Assembly (NCBI RefSeq): GCF_020521555.1
Contig: NZ_BPWA01000001.1
Location: 2,046,001-2,110,000, forward strand
Length of the DNA: 64,000 bases
Direction of reading: 5' to 3'
From: Rodentibacter sp. JRC1
GTDB lineage: Bacteria; Pseudomonadota; Gammaproteobacteria; Enterobacterales; Pasteurellaceae
The notes beneath the pieces were generated by a model. That model worked only from the letters and a program-made list of their open reading frames with translations, was not told the DNA's origin and searched no databases. Below, piece by piece: positions 37,687 through 47,114 of this stretch; position 1 is the first letter of the stretch; each line of letters starts with the position of its first letter. The position numbers and the translations under genes were made by a program.

Positions 37687-37763
37687 TGGTGCGACTAGCT
37701 GGACTCGAACCAGTGACCCCCACCATGTCAAGGTGGTGCTCTAACCAACTGAGCTATAGTCGC
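37687..37763 (-). tRNA. tRNA-Val (GAC)
   Basis: A 77-base cloverleaf on the minus strand with acceptor stem GCGACTA / TAGTCGC, anticodon stem CCACC/GGTGG, loop TTGACAT giving anticodon GAC, and encoded CCA. Confidence 0.95.
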
Positions 37764-37777
37764 GTCAAACGCAGCGG

Positions 37778-37806
37778 ATGATAAACAGTTTTTTCTATAA
37801 AGACAA
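37778..37806 (-). promoter_or_regulatory. tRNA-Val promoter
   Basis: On the minus strand TTGTCT, a 17-base spacer and TATCAT, then a GC-rich discriminator (CCGCTGCG). Confidence 0.75.
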
Positions 37807-37881
37807 GTGATTTTCTCTAATGTTTGTTATGAATGATAAAAAATTAACCAAAATGACTCGTTTGGAAGTTCATAACTCTTT

Positions 37882-37910
37882 TTGATTTTGGCTTTTTTTC
37901 AGCGTATAAT
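37882..37910 (+). promoter_or_regulatory. pyk promoter
   Basis: TTGATT (37882-37887), a 17-base spacer and a perfect TATAAT (37905-37910), followed by a GCGCGCC discriminator of the stable-RNA type. Transcription would start near 37917, 67 bases before the pyk ATG. Confidence 0.8.
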
Positions 37911-37924
37911 GCGCGCCGACTGGC

Positions 37925-37947
37925 TTCACCCGAAATGTTCGGGTGAA
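37925..37947 (+). promoter_or_regulatory. Hairpin in the pyk leader
   Basis: TTCACCCGAA / TTCGGGTGAA, a perfect 10-bp stem with a 3-base loop, starts about eight bases into the predicted transcript and is followed by TTTATTT. It could protect the 5' end of the mRNA or attenuate transcription. No leader peptide is apparent. Confidence 0.6.
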
Positions 37948-37983
37948 TTTATTTAAAATATAAATATTGACGGAGCAGAATTA

Positions 37984-39420
37984 ATGTCTAGAAGACTAAG
38001 AAGAACGAAGATTGTATGTACTATGGGGCCTGCGACTGATCGCGATAACAATCTTGAAAAAATTATTGCGGCGGGTGCAAACGTTGTACGTATGAATTTC
38101 TCACACGGTACGCCTGAAGATCATATCGAACGTGCCGAACGTGTTCGTTCTATTGCAAAAAAATTAGGTAAAACCGTGGCGATTTTAGGCGATTTGCAAG
38201 GGCCTAAAATCCGTGTTTCTACTTTTAAAGATGGCAAAATTTTCTTAAATGTGGGTGATAAATTTGTTCTTGATGCAGAATTACCAAAAGGTGAGGGTAA
38301 TCAAGAAGCTGTCGGTTTAGATTATAAAACCCTTCCGCAAGATGTTGTTCCGGGTGATATTCTTTTATTAGATGATGGTCGTGTTCAACTAAAAGTGTTA
38401 TCTACCGAAGGGGCGAAAGTCTTCACCGAGGTAACAGTCGGCGGTCCATTATCGAATAATAAAGGTATCAATAAATTAGGCGGTGGTTTATCCGCTGATG
38501 CACTCACTGAAAAAGATAAAGCGGATATTATCACTGCCGCACGTATCGGTGTTGATTTCTTAGCGGTTTCTTTCCCTCGTTCAAGTGCAGACTTGAACTA
38601 TGCGCGTGAATTGGCACAGCAAGCAGGCTTAAATGCAAAAATCGTGGCAAAAGTTGAGCGTGCAGAAACCGTTGTTGATGATGAATCAATGGATGATATT
38701 ATTTTGGCATCAGATGTCATTATGGTTGCTCGTGGTGATTTGGGGGTTGAAATCGGTGATCCTGAATTGGTTGGCGTTCAGAAAAAATTAATTCGTCGTT
38801 CACGTCAGTTAAACCGTGCGGTAATCACAGCGACTCAAATGATGGAGTCAATGATTAGTAATCCTATGCCAACCCGTGCGGAAGTAATGGACGTTGCGAA
38901 TGCTGTATTAGACGGTACTGATGCAGTAATGCTTTCTGCAGAAACTGCTGCGGGTCAATATCCTGCTGAGACAGTTGCGGCAATGGCGCGTGTATGTTTA
39001 GGGGCAGAAAAAATGCCTAGTGTGAACGTATCCCGTCACCGTATGGATAAAGAATTTACTGATATTGAAGAAGCCGTTGCAATGTCCGCAATGTATTCTG
39101 CAAACCATATGAAAGGTATTGCTGCAATCGTTGCGTTAACCCATACCGGTCGTACGGCATTGTTAATGTCCCGTATTAGTTCAGGCTTACCAATTTTTGC
39201 TTTATCCCGTAATCAAGAGACGTTGAACCTTTGTTCTTTATATCGTGGTGTAACGCCGGTATTCAGTGATGTTGAATCTCGTAGCGCAAATGGCGCTCAA
39301 GCGGCAATTGCGTTGTTAAAAGAAAAAGGTTACTTAAATTCAGGTGACTTAGTGTTATTGACTCAAGGCGATGATTCAATCAAACACACTAATGTATGCC
39401 GTACTTTAATTGTCGAGTAG
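37984..39420 (+). CDS. pykA: Pyruvate kinase (type II, PykA-like)
   Basis: Converts phosphoenolpyruvate and ADP to pyruvate and ATP, 478 residues. It begins [17 protein letters not shown], with [23 protein letters not shown], the pyruvate-kinase signature [12 protein letters not shown] and [12 protein letters not shown], then [12 protein letters not shown] sequence of this length with ATDRDNN resembles the AMP-activated PykA more than the fructose-bisphosphate-activated PykF, but this is a judgement from memory. A CGGAG ribosome site precedes it. A terminator follows. Confidence 0.93.
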   Translation: MSRRLRRTKIVCTMGPATDRDNNLEKIIAAGANVVRMNFSHGTPEDHIERAERVRSIAKKLGKTVAILGDLQGPKIRVSTFKDGKIFLNVGDKFVLDAELPKGEGNQEAVGLDYKTLPQDVVPGDILLLDDGRVQLKVLSTEGAKVFTEVTVGGPLSNNKGINKLGGGLSADALTEKDKADIITAARIGVDFLAVSFPRSSADLNYARELAQQAGLNAKIVAKVERAETVVDDESMDDIILASDVIMVARGDLGVEIGDPELVGVQKKLIRRSRQLNRAVITATQMMESMISNPMPTRAEVMDVANAVLDGTDAVMLSAETAAGQYPAETVAAMARVCLGAEKMPSVNVSRHRMDKEFTDIEEAVAMSAMYSANHMKGIAAIVALTHTGRTALLMSRISSGLPIFALSRNQETLNLCSLYRGVTPVFSDVESRSANGAQAAIALLKEKGYLNSGDLVLLTQGDDSIKHTNVCRTLIVE

Positions 39421-39442
39421 TCAGTTAGTTTAATTAAAAGAG

Positions 39443-39467
39443 CGGTGGATTTTCCACCGTTTTTTTA
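39443..39467 (+). terminator. Intrinsic terminator after pyk
   Basis: CGGTGGA / TCCACCG with a 3-base loop, then TTTTTTT. Confidence 0.92.
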
Positions 39468-39476
39468 TGATTTGAA

Positions 39477-39544
39477 CGGTATTATCTAGCTGTTACATAA
39501 GTCATTATTTTAAAATGAACATAGGAACACCATACTTGGTGTTC
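39477..39544. repeat. MITE-family relative with a different inner hairpin (copy B2)
   Basis: It starts CGGTATTATCTAGC like the 173-bp element, then carries the hairpin GAACACC-ATACTT-GGTGTTC (39525-39544). Aligned with copy B1 (16846-16913), the stem differs by paired changes that keep pairing. The 340 bases between pyk and pntA hold this element, a CRP site and no gene. Confidence 0.55.
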
Positions 39545-39593
39545 GGTTTATTATTCGCTTATCTTTATTTCGGTATCTTCCCTCATTTCATTT

Positions 39594-39609
39594 TGTGATC
39601 CCTATCACA
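39594..39609. promoter_or_regulatory. CRP binding site upstream of pntA
   Basis: TGTGATCCCTATCACA, a perfect TGTGA-N6-TCACA, lies about 150 bases before the pntA start. Confidence 0.75.
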
Positions 39610-39760
39610 ATATCTTGTAAAACCAGTTAAAAAACGCTACCAAGTTTTATTGGAACAATGGTACATTTAACGCTGTTTGGCTTTTGTCATTTACAGGAAG
39701 AATGGATGTATATTCGTTCAACACAATCATTAACCCAACCATCAAACCGAGGTAAACAGT

Positions 39761-41302
39761 ATGTTAATTGGTGTACCAAGAGAACTGCTTGATAATGAAA
39801 GCCGTGTGGCGGCAACGCCGAAAACGGTTCAGCAGATCCTGAAATTGGGCTTTGACGTGATCGTGGAACACGATGCGGGCTTTAAAGCAAGTTTTGAGGA
39901 TCAGGCATTTTTAGATGCAGGCGCGAAAGTCGGCTCGGCAGCTGAAATTTGGCAATCGGATATTATTTTTAAAGTAAATCCGCCTACGGATGAGGAAATT
40001 GCCCAAATGAAAGAAGGGGCAACCCTCGTAAGCTTTATTTGGCGTGCGCAAAATCCGGAATTAATGCAAAAACTCACAGCGAAGAAAATTAATGTTCTTG
40101 CAATGGACGCCGTGCCACGTATTTCACGAGCGCAAGCTTTAGATGCATTAAGTTCAATGGCGAATATTTCTGGTTATCGTGCTGTTATTGAAGCTGCACA
40201 TGAATTTGGCAGTTTCTTCACCGGTCAAATTACGGCGGCGGGTAAAGTACCTCCGGCAAAAGTATTGATTATTGGTGCAGGCGTGGCAGGTTTAGCGGCA
40301 ATTGGTGCGGCAAATAGTTTAGGTGCGATTGTGCGTGCATTTGATTCGCGTCCGGAAGTGAAAGAACAAGTGCAGAGTATGGGGGCCAGCTTCTTAGAAA
40401 TTGATTTCAAAGAAGAGGGGGGCAGCGGAGACGGTTATGCGAAAGTGATGTCGGAAGAATTTAATCGCCGAGCGATGGAGCTTTATGCGGAACAAGCAAA
40501 AGAAGTGGATATTATCATCACCACTGCTGCAATTCCGGGTAAACCTGCACCACGTTTAATTACCAAAGAAATGGTGGATTCGATGAAACCGGGATCCGTG
40601 ATTGTCGATTTAGCGGCGGCAACGGGCGGTAACTGTGAATACACACAAGCAGGTACTGTAGTAACAACAGAAAATCAAGTAAAAGTGATTGGCTATACGG
40701 ATTTCCCAAGCCGTTTACCAACACAATCTTCCCAACTCTACGGCACAAATTTAGTGAATTTGTTAAAACTTTTGTGTAAAGAGAAAGATGGCAACATTAA
40801 TATCGATTTTGATGATGTTGTGTTGCGTGGTGTAACCGTGGTTCGTGATGGGGAAGAGATTCCGCCGGCACAAATTCAAGTCTCTGCTCAACCGAAACAA
40901 GAATCAAAAACAACGGCACCGGTTGCGGAGAAAAAAGAAGTGAAACCGTTAGATCCGCGTGTGAAATATGGTGTGATGGCCGGAATCGGTGTGCTTTTCT
41001 TATGGCTTGCTTCTGTCGCACCGGCAGCATTTTTATCACACTTTACGGTGTTCGTGTTAGCTTGTGTGGTGGGATATTATGTGGTTTGGAATGTAAGCCA
41101 TGCGTTACACACGCCATTAATGGCAGTAACCAATGCTATTTCAGGCATCATCATCGTTGGGGCGTTATTGCAAATTCGCCAACCGACAGGAAACCTCTTT
41201 ATTGATCTTCTTGCGTTTATTGCAATTTTAGTAGCGAGTATCAATATTTTTGGTGGTTTCCGCGTGACACAACGTATGTTAGCAATGTTTAGAAAAGGTT
41301 AA
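39761..41302 (+). CDS. pntA: NAD(P) transhydrogenase subunit alpha
   Basis: One of two subunits of the proton-pumping transhydrogenase that interconverts NADH and NADPH across the inner membrane, 513 residues. An N-terminal NAD-binding domain (about 1-380, begins [21 protein letters not shown], dinucleotide fold [17 protein letters not shown]) is joined by a proline- and lysine-rich linker to a membrane domain with four helices (about 400-510). It is followed after ten bases by pntB with an AAGGAG ribosome site. The CRP site upstream suggests carbon-source control. Confidence 0.96.
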   Translation: MLIGVPRELLDNESRVAATPKTVQQILKLGFDVIVEHDAGFKASFEDQAFLDAGAKVGSAAEIWQSDIIFKVNPPTDEEIAQMKEGATLVSFIWRAQNPELMQKLTAKKINVLAMDAVPRISRAQALDALSSMANISGYRAVIEAAHEFGSFFTGQITAAGKVPPAKVLIIGAGVAGLAAIGAANSLGAIVRAFDSRPEVKEQVQSMGASFLEIDFKEEGGSGDGYAKVMSEEFNRRAMELYAEQAKEVDIIITTAAIPGKPAPRLITKEMVDSMKPGSVIVDLAAATGGNCEYTQAGTVVTTENQVKVIGYTDFPSRLPTQSSQLYGTNLVNLLKLLCKEKDGNINIDFDDVVLRGVTVVRDGEEIPPAQIQVSAQPKQESKTTAPVAEKKEVKPLDPRVKYGVMAGIGVLFLWLASVAPAAFLSHFTVFVLACVVGYYVVWNVSHALHTPLMAVTNAISGIIIVGALLQIRQPTGNLFIDLLAFIAILVASINIFGGFRVTQRMLAMFRKG

Positions 41303-41312
41303 GGAGAGCGCA

Positions 41313-42737
41313 ATGTCTGAAGGTTTAGTACAGGCTGCGTATATTTTAGCAGCATTACTTTTCATTATGAGCTTAGCGGGGCTTTCTAAACACGAAACCG
41401 CAAAAGCAGGTTGTTGGTTCGGCATTGTCGGTATGACAATTGCATTGATTGCAACGATTTTCGGGCCTCATTCCGAAGGGACATTCTGGATCATCATTGC
41501 GATGATTATTGGCGGAGTGATCGGTGTTCAACGCGCATTAAAAGTTGAAATGACAGAAATGCCGGAACTTGTCGCCATTTTACATAGCTTTGTTGGTTTA
41601 GCAGCCGTATTGGTTGGTTTTAATAGCTATGGTTTACACCATGAAGCGGTTGTTCCTGAAAATTTGGATGCGGCAGCGCAAGCTGCGTTTATCGCAGAAC
41701 AAACGATATTAAGTAACATTCACAATGTAGAAGTGTTTCTTGGAATCTTTATCGGTGCGGTAACTTTCACCGGCTCTGTCGTGGCATTCGGCAAATTAAG
41801 TGGCAAGATCAACTCTAAAGCACTAATGTTGCCACATCGTCATAAATTAAATTTAGCGGCTATCGTGGTGTCCGTATTGCTTATGATCGCATTCTTAAGA
41901 AATCCGGAAAGCATTTTCCCTGTGTTATTAATGACTGCGATTGCATTAGCATTCGGTTGGCACTTGGTTGCTTCTATCGGTGGTGCGGATATGCCGGTCG
42001 TGGTTTCTATGCTTAACTCCTATTCCGGTTGGGCGGCTGCGGCGGCTGGTTTTATGTTGAACAATGATTTACTCATCGTAACCGGTGCGCTTGTCGGCTC
42101 TTCCGGTGCAATCCTTTCTTACATTATGTGCAAAGCGATGAATCGTTCATTTATTAGTGTTATTGCCGGTGGCTTTGGTAATGATGTTCAAGTGTCTTCA
42201 GATGAAGAACAGGGCGAACACCGTGAAACCACAGCCGAAGAAGTGGCGGAATTATTGAAAAATGCAAGTTCCGTTATTATCACACCGGGATATGGTATGG
42301 CGGTCGCGCAAGCTCAATATCCTGTTGCGGATATTACTGCGAAATTACGTGAACGTGGCGTAAACGTCCGCTTTGGTATTCACCCGGTTGCCGGGCGTTT
42401 ACCGGGGCATATGAATGTCCTTTTAGCGGAGGCGAAAGTACCTTATGACGTGGTGCTTGAAATGGACGAAATCAACGATGATTTCGCAGATACCGATGTG
42501 GTATTGGTGATCGGTGCAAATGACACTGTCAACCCTGCCGCAATGGAAGATCCGAACAGCCCGATTGCCGGAATGCCGGTATTGGAAGTTTGGAAAGCAC
42601 AAAATGTGATCGTATTCAAACGCTCAATGGCGGTAGGATACGCCGGTGTGCAAAATCCGTTGTTCTTCAAAGAGAATACACAAATGCTCTTTGGTGATGC
42701 AAAAGATCGTGTTGAAGATATTTTAAAAGCACTTTAA
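41313..42737 (+). CDS. pntB: NAD(P) transhydrogenase subunit beta
   Basis: 474 residues. It has nine or so membrane helices (about 1-260), among them the proton-channel region with [13 protein letters not shown] and [15 protein letters not shown], then an NADP-binding domain (about 290-474) with [57 protein letters not shown] and [16 protein letters not shown]. It forms the operon with pntA and is closed by a USS-pair terminator. Confidence 0.97.
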   Translation: MSEGLVQAAYILAALLFIMSLAGLSKHETAKAGCWFGIVGMTIALIATIFGPHSEGTFWIIIAMIIGGVIGVQRALKVEMTEMPELVAILHSFVGLAAVLVGFNSYGLHHEAVVPENLDAAAQAAFIAEQTILSNIHNVEVFLGIFIGAVTFTGSVVAFGKLSGKINSKALMLPHRHKLNLAAIVVSVLLMIAFLRNPESIFPVLLMTAIALAFGWHLVASIGGADMPVVVSMLNSYSGWAAAAAGFMLNNDLLIVTGALVGSSGAILSYIMCKAMNRSFISVIAGGFGNDVQVSSDEEQGEHRETTAEEVAELLKNASSVIITPGYGMAVAQAQYPVADITAKLRERGVNVRFGIHPVAGRLPGHMNVLLAEAKVPYDVVLEMDEINDDFADTDVVLVIGANDTVNPAAMEDPNSPIAGMPVLEVWKAQNVIVFKRSMAVGYAGVQNPLFFKENTQMLFGDAKDRVEDILKAL

Positions 42738-42754
42738 AAACATCGTAAAAAATG

Positions 42755-42791
42755 ACCGCACTTTGGGGGAAAAGCAAAGTGCGGTTTTTTT
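42755..42791. terminator. USS-pair terminator between pntB and nimR
   Basis: ACCGCACTTT (42755-42764) pairs with AAAGTGCGGT (42776-42785), with a run of seven Ts after it on the plus strand. It serves pntB and may serve nimR. Confidence 0.88.
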
Positions 42792-42799
42792 ATCTAATG

Positions 42800-43204
42800 C
42801 TACAACCGCACAAACCTTACCCCGCTATGTTGTAATAATAATTTCATGGGATCTTCATCGGTTGTAGCGGTTTTTTCTTTTAATTCGATTAATTTCATTC
42901 GTAAATGCGCCAGTTCGTGAATGCGTTTTGCAATATCTTTAATATGTCGATCCAGTACTTTATTCATTTCTTCCGAACGTTGTTCACTTTGATTTTCCAA
43001 TGAAATTAGCGTTTTAATTTCCTTTAGCGACAAATCCAAACTGCGACAATTACAAATAAAAGAAAGGCGTTGTATGTGTTCGGTATTATATTTCCGAAAA
43101 TTACCTGTTGTGCGTTGCGGGGGAGGGAGCAAACCTTGTTTTTCATAGAATCTAATGGTTTCTACGGTACAATTTAATGCTTTGGCAAGTTGACCTATTC
43201 TCAT
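42800..43204 (-). CDS. nimR: MerR-family metal-responsive regulator NimR
   Basis: 134 residues: N-terminal winged-helix (MRIGQLAKALNCTVETIRFYEKQGLL at positions 1-26), a dimer helix and a short C-terminal metal-site loop. MerR regulators distort promoters with over-long spacers. In H. influenzae a MerR-type nickel sensor, NimR, sits beside nikKLMQO, and this gene stands in the same divergent place. Sequence alone cannot exclude a cadmium/lead-type or other MerR specificity, but its context strongly favours nickel. Confidence 0.82.
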   Translation of the reverse strand: MRIGQLAKALNCTVETIRFYEKQGLLPPPQRTTGNFRKYNTEHIQRLSFICNCRSLDLSLKEIKTLISLENQSEQRSEEMNKVLDRHIKDIAKRIHELAHLRMKLIELKEKTATTDEDPMKLLLQHSGVRFVRL

Positions 43205-43225
43205 TAATTTTTCCTAAAAATTTGC

Positions 43226-43256
43226 TTGACTATGAAGTTACTTCATATTTTATCAT
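43226..43256 (+). promoter_or_regulatory. MerR-type promoter/operator of the nik operon
   Basis: TTGACT (43226-43231) and TATCAT (43251-43256) are separated by exactly 19 bases, the stretched spacing typical of MerR-controlled promoters. A perfect dyad ATGAAGT-T-ACTTCAT (43232-43246) fills the spacer. It lies between nimR and nikK. Confidence 0.85.
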
Positions 43257-43285
43257 AGGCAAAAATTTCACAGAAAGGAGAAAAA

Positions 43286-43978
43286 ATGAAATTAAAAAAA
43301 ATGATGCTGGGATTGACCGCACTTTTGGCTTTTTCTGCAAACGCTCATAATGTTTGGCTTGAACCTACTTCAGTACAAGGTGAATATGTAATGAAGTTTG
43401 GTCATTTAGAAACCGAAACCTACCCAAAGCATAAAATTCAGTCTATTCAAATCTTAAATTCTCAAGGAAAATTGACCGCACTTGACTATGAATTTAAGCA
43501 CGATGAGTTTAAAAATGGTGAAGCCTATTTAATGCCAAGATCCGATATCGTATTTATTCAATTCAATAACGGTGTATGGTCAAAATTGCCGAGCGGTAAA
43601 TATGTGGAAAAAACAAAACGTGAAGAGCCTACCGCAGAATTCAGCACTAACCCGATAAAACTTGGCAAAGCCATTTTAAAATGGAATGAACAAGCCTTCA
43701 AAGCGCATAATGTTACCTACGAATTAATTCCGCAAGCCAAAGCACAAGCCGGTAAGCCGCTTTCAATTTTAGTGTTGCATAAAGGAAAACCGGTACAAGG
43801 TATTAAAGTAGGCTTAGGAGAAGATGCGCCCTTCAATTTAACCAATGAAAAAGGTATTGCAGAATTTATGCCAAGCAAAGGGTATAACAAAGTTTGGGCG
43901 GAATTTGCCGAAAAAGTAGATAACCCTGACTATGATCGCCGTTCTATCGAATATATGCTGACTTTCGATGCGCAATAA
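43286..43978 (+). CDS. nikK: NikK, exported accessory protein of the nickel importer
   Basis: 230 residues with a signal peptide (MKLKKMMLGLTALLAFSANA) followed by HNVWLEPTS, the exposed N-terminal His-Asn typical of DUF4198 nickel/cobalt-uptake proteins, and an Ig-like C-terminal part (GKPVQGIKVGLGEDAPF). It probably binds nickel in the periplasm and passes it on. AGAAAGGAGAA supports the start. An uptake sequence within the signal peptide encodes Thr-Ala-Leu-Leu, and a second lies near 43475. First gene of the operon. Confidence 0.85.
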   Translation: MKLKKMMLGLTALLAFSANAHNVWLEPTSVQGEYVMKFGHLETETYPKHKIQSIQILNSQGKLTALDYEFKHDEFKNGEAYLMPRSDIVFIQFNNGVWSKLPSGKYVEKTKREEPTAEFSTNPIKLGKAILKWNEQAFKAHNVTYELIPQAKAQAGKPLSILVLHKGKPVQGIKVGLGEDAPFNLTNEKGIAEFMPSKGYNKVWAEFAEKVDNPDYDRRSIEYMLTFDAQ

Positions 43979-43989
43979 AGGGAGTCAGA

Positions 43990-44475
43990 ATGAAAATTTT
44001 GTCATTTTTCACCGCACTTTTAACGGCATTGTATTTTCCGAATGCCTATGCTCATGCACTTTATGTGTTTGCCCAATATGACGGGCAAACCCTTTCAGGG
44101 AAAGCTTATTATTCGGATATGACGGCGGCTGCAGAAACTTATTTAGAAGTATTTCGTTCCGGAACTAATGAACCGATTTTAAATGCTAAAACGGACGATA
44201 AAGGCGCATTTAATATTGTTATACCGGATGTTGCAAATAGCACGCTAAAAGTGGTGGTGGAAGGTGAAGAAGGACATCGTGTTGCCGTGGTTGCGGATCG
44301 TGTTATGTCCTCAAGTAATAATGGGGCTGATTTAATGCTACTGCGTGAAGATATTGCCCATTTAAAAGATAAAATTTATCTGCACGATATTCTCGGCGGA
44401 ATCGGCTATATTGTCGGTATTGCCGGGCTGCTTGCGTGGTGGAATACACGTAAAAACAAACAAGGATGTGCCTAA
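43990..44475 (+). CDS. nikL: NikL, membrane-anchored accessory protein of the nickel importer
   Basis: 161 residues: a signal peptide (MKILSFFTALLTALYFPNAYA) then HALYVFAQYDGQTLSGKAYYSD, a carboxypeptidase-regulatory-like periplasmic domain and one C-terminal membrane helix (ILGGIGYIVGIAGLLAWW). This fits the NikL component of nikKLMQO-type systems. The ribosome site GGGAG is before the start. It ends in the codon overlap TAATG with nikM. A signal-peptide uptake sequence again encodes Thr-Ala-Leu-Leu. Confidence 0.82.
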   Translation: MKILSFFTALLTALYFPNAYAHALYVFAQYDGQTLSGKAYYSDMTAAAETYLEVFRSGTNEPILNAKTDDKGAFNIVIPDVANSTLKVVVEGEEGHRVAVVADRVMSSSNNGADLMLLREDIAHLKDKIYLHDILGGIGYIVGIAGLLAWWNTRKNKQGCA

Positions 44476-45095
44476 TGCATTTATCTGAAGGTGTATTACA
44501 TCCCCCGGTTTTATTCGTGGGTGTTGCGATAGCCGTATTGGCAATTGTTGTCGGATTACGCCGTTTAGAACCTGAACGTTTGCCGCTTACCGCGCTATTT
44601 GCCGCCGCCTTTTTTGTGGCGGGAACGATTCATATTCCGATAGGTATTGGCAGCGTACATTTAATTTTAAACGGAATGGCGGGATTATTTCTTGGTTGGA
44701 CGGTTTTTCCCGCTTTTCTGATAGCACTATTGTTGCAAATCTTATTTTTCTCTTTCGGCGGTTTTGCGGTACTGGGTGTGAATCTTTGTATTATGGCAAT
44801 ACCGGCGTTGGTCGCACATTACCTTTTCCGATCAGGTTTAAAACCTCAAATGACATTAAAAGCCCGATTGTTCACCGGAATTGGAGTAGGCGTAATCGGT
44901 GTCGGTGGCGCAGGAGCATTGGCTGCTTTGGTACTGGTGCTGGACGGCGGAAAAAGCTACATAGATCTTGTTTGGTTATTGTTCGTTTCTCACTTACCGG
45001 TATTTATTTTAGATAGCATTATCAGTGTAGGTGTACTTTCATTGCTCGCTAAAATGTATCCTCAGGCTTTAAATCACGCCTCACTCACATTATGA
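44475..45095 (+). CDS. nikM: NikM, substrate-specific (S) component of the nickel ECF transporter
   Basis: 206 residues, an integral membrane protein starting MHLSEGVL. The free N-terminal Met-His of this family coordinates nickel directly, so translation must begin exactly at 44475 and not at the ATG three codons upstream. Further metal ligands are expected in the loop GTIHIPIGIGSVHLILNG. Six or seven hydrophobic segments follow. It overlaps the nikL stop by one base and nikQ by four. Confidence 0.9.
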   Translation: MHLSEGVLHPPVLFVGVAIAVLAIVVGLRRLEPERLPLTALFAAAFFVAGTIHIPIGIGSVHLILNGMAGLFLGWTVFPAFLIALLLQILFFSFGGFAVLGVNLCIMAIPALVAHYLFRSGLKPQMTLKARLFTGIGVGVIGVGGAGALAALVLVLDGGKSYIDLVWLLFVSHLPVFILDSIISVGVLSLLAKMYPQALNHASLTL

Positions 45096-45739
45096 AAATT
45101 CATCGTTTTTTTCAACCGCACTTTAGACTGATTTATCTCTTTCTTTGGGGATTGATGATTAGCGGTTTACACGATTTATCTTGGCTTATTATGCTAAATA
45201 TCGGCGTGATGAGTGTTTTTTTTATAATGTTGCGTTGTCATTCGAAGTCTTTTTTCAGCTATCTTAAACCTTGGCTTACTTTGCTGATTTTTATCACTCT
45301 GATATGGGCGACATTAATCTGGCGAGTAGGTGAGCATGGCATTGAATTGAACTCCCAAGGGGTTAGGTTGGCGGAAATGCTGAGTTTACGAATGCATCTT
45401 TTATTATTTTCCCTATGGCTTTTTTTATGGAATATCAATGATGCCGTGTTGTTACAGGCACTTGGTAAGTTGCCTTTGCCGGAAAAATTGGTTCAACTCT
45501 TTGTGCTTACGGTTCGTTATATCGCATTACTTGGTGAACTTCATCAAAAAATGGATATTGCAATGCGTGCTCGTGGGTTTCGCACCGGATTAAATCACCG
45601 AACCCTTTATGTAACGGCTCAAAGTGTGGCGTTACTCTTAATTCACGCATTATTGAAAGCTGAAATAGCACAAACTGCATTGAAATGTCGTGGTTTTCAA
45701 TTTGGAAAAAGAAGGAAAAAAATGAATGTTGGCGGTTAA
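45092..45739 (+). CDS. nikQ: NikQ, transmembrane (T) component of the nickel ECF transporter
   Basis: 215 residues, CbiQ-like, with several hydrophobic segments and the ARG coupling motif in MRARGFRTGLN (about residues 155-165), plus a second near ALKCRGFQFG, which contact the ATPase. It overlaps nikM by four bases and nikO by fourteen. Confidence 0.88.
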   Translation: MKIHRFFQPHFRLIYLFLWGLMISGLHDLSWLIMLNIGVMSVFFIMLRCHSKSFFSYLKPWLTLLIFITLIWATLIWRVGEHGIELNSQGVRLAEMLSLRMHLLLFSLWLFLWNINDAVLLQALGKLPLPEKLVQLFVLTVRYIALLGELHQKMDIAMRARGFRTGLNHRTLYVTAQSVALLLIHALLKAEIAQTALKCRGFQFGKRRKKMNVGG

Positions 45740-46346
45740 GGAGCTTTACATTGAACGCAATGGCGAGGTGATAATTCAAAACTTGACCTTTTGTCTTGAG
45801 GCGAAAAAACGTCTCTTTGTACAGGGAGAAATTGGAGTCGGTAAAACCACATTATTGTTAGCATTGCTTGGTTTTATACCGATTTTAAAAGGGGAAATTC
45901 AATTATTTGGCAAAACCTGTCGCAGAGAAAAAGATTTTGCACTGTTCCGAGGGAGTGCCGTTGGAATGTGTTTCCAGAATGCGGATGATCAACTTTTTGG
46001 ACCGACTGTATTGGATGATGTGGCTTTCGGGCCGTTAAATCAAAATCTCTCCCGTGAAAAAGCCTACGGGATCGCGAAACAGCAGCTGGAGCGACTTGGC
46101 ATTTTACATCTAAAAGATCGAACGATACATACGCTTTCCGGTGGCGAGAAAAATTTTACCGCCCTTGCAGGGGTTTTGGCTATGCAACCGAAAATGTTGT
46201 TGTTAGACGAACCTACAAACGGGCTAGATCGAAAAAATATTGAAAAATTGACCGCACTTTTGCGTGAATTAAATTTACCAATGCTTATTTCATCTCATCA
46301 CGAGGGATTTATTCATCAATTAGCCGATGAAATTATTTCTTTATGA
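45726..46346 (+). CDS. nikO: NikO, ATPase component of the nickel ECF transporter
   Basis: 206 residues with Walker A GEIGVGKTT, signature LSGGEKNF and Walker B MLLLDEPTNGLD. It is shorter than most ABC ATPases of this class, with no extra C-terminal domain. It overlaps nikQ and is the last gene of the operon. An uptake sequence lies near 46251. Confidence 0.9.
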   Translation: MLAVKELYIERNGEVIIQNLTFCLEAKKRLFVQGEIGVGKTTLLLALLGFIPILKGEIQLFGKTCRREKDFALFRGSAVGMCFQNADDQLFGPTVLDDVAFGPLNQNLSREKAYGIAKQQLERLGILHLKDRTIHTLSGGEKNFTALAGVLAMQPKMLLLDEPTNGLDRKNIEKLTALLRELNLPMLISSHHEGFIHQLADEIISL

Positions 46347-46423
46347 ACAATGTCAAAAGTGCGGATTTGCGGTGTATAGATATACGTGAAATAAAATTTT
46401 ACGCAAACCATTTATACCTAATA

Positions 46424-47008
46424 TTATTTTTTCTGCCAAATGAACTCAATTGCACATTCCGCATCACCTAAGGTTTGGTCAATATGTGGCGGTAACCCTT
46501 CACGATAATAATCATGAACCTGAATAATACTTTCGATATTAACTTGATCAGAAAAATGTTTTGCCAAATCTAAAACGTTCACAGATGAGGGCATTAAGGA
46601 GTGATTTTTATGAATAGTAAAACTATGCTTATGGTCTGTATTTTTAATCGAAGGCCAAATACCCTGTTCGTATAAATCTTCATCAGGAACTGTAACGATT
46701 AAAAAACCTTTTGGTTTAAGTACGCGTAACCAGTTTTCTAATCCGATAATAGGATCATGTAAATGCTCTAAACAGTGGGAAGAATAAACAAAATCAAAAG
46801 TCGAATCCGGAATTGTTTCAAGATATTGCCCGTCACCATCTTCGAGATCCCAAGTTCTGACACTTTGCATTTTAGGAAAGACAGCAAGAAATTGTGCAAG
46901 TGAATCAGGCCCGCCCCCGATATCAATTCCATTCCCGACAAAATAACGATTAATGAAATTAATATTTCTAATACGACGTTGAACAACTGATTTGTGAGTT
47001 TCTCTCAT
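46424..47008 (-). CDS. Class I SAM-dependent methyltransferase, substrate unknown
   Basis: 194 residues. The nucleotide-binding loop is GIDIGGGPDSLAQF, followed by WDLEDGDGQYL, DFVYSSHCLEHLHDP and VLKPKGFLIVTVPD, typical of the methyltransferase-11 family. The N-terminal RETHKSVVQRR suggests a short helical cap. It stands alone between the nik operon and pepA, with its own ribosome site and no paired pathway gene, so the substrate cannot be inferred. Confidence 0.75.
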   Translation of the reverse strand: MRETHKSVVQRRIRNINFINRYFVGNGIDIGGGPDSLAQFLAVFPKMQSVRTWDLEDGDGQYLETIPDSTFDFVYSSHCLEHLHDPIIGLENWLRVLKPKGFLIVTVPDEDLYEQGIWPSIKNTDHKHSFTIHKNHSLMPSSVNVLDLAKHFSDQVNIESIIQVHDYYREGLPPHIDQTLGDAECAIEFIWQKK

Positions 47009-47040
47009 AATTTTTATCCTTATTTTTGCCTTCTATGAAC

Positions 47041-47077
47041 GAAAATAGAGGTGTGATTTTACCACATCTCTATTTTC
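47041..47077 (-). terminator. Long hairpin between pepA and the methyltransferase gene
   Basis: GAAAATAGAG / CTCTATTTTC with further pairing inward (GTGTG / CACAT). It lies past the methyltransferase start and before the pepA stop, on the pepA 3' side. Confidence 0.6.
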
Positions 47078-47114
47078 CAATTAATTTGTGATTAATATAG
47101 CACACACAATAATG

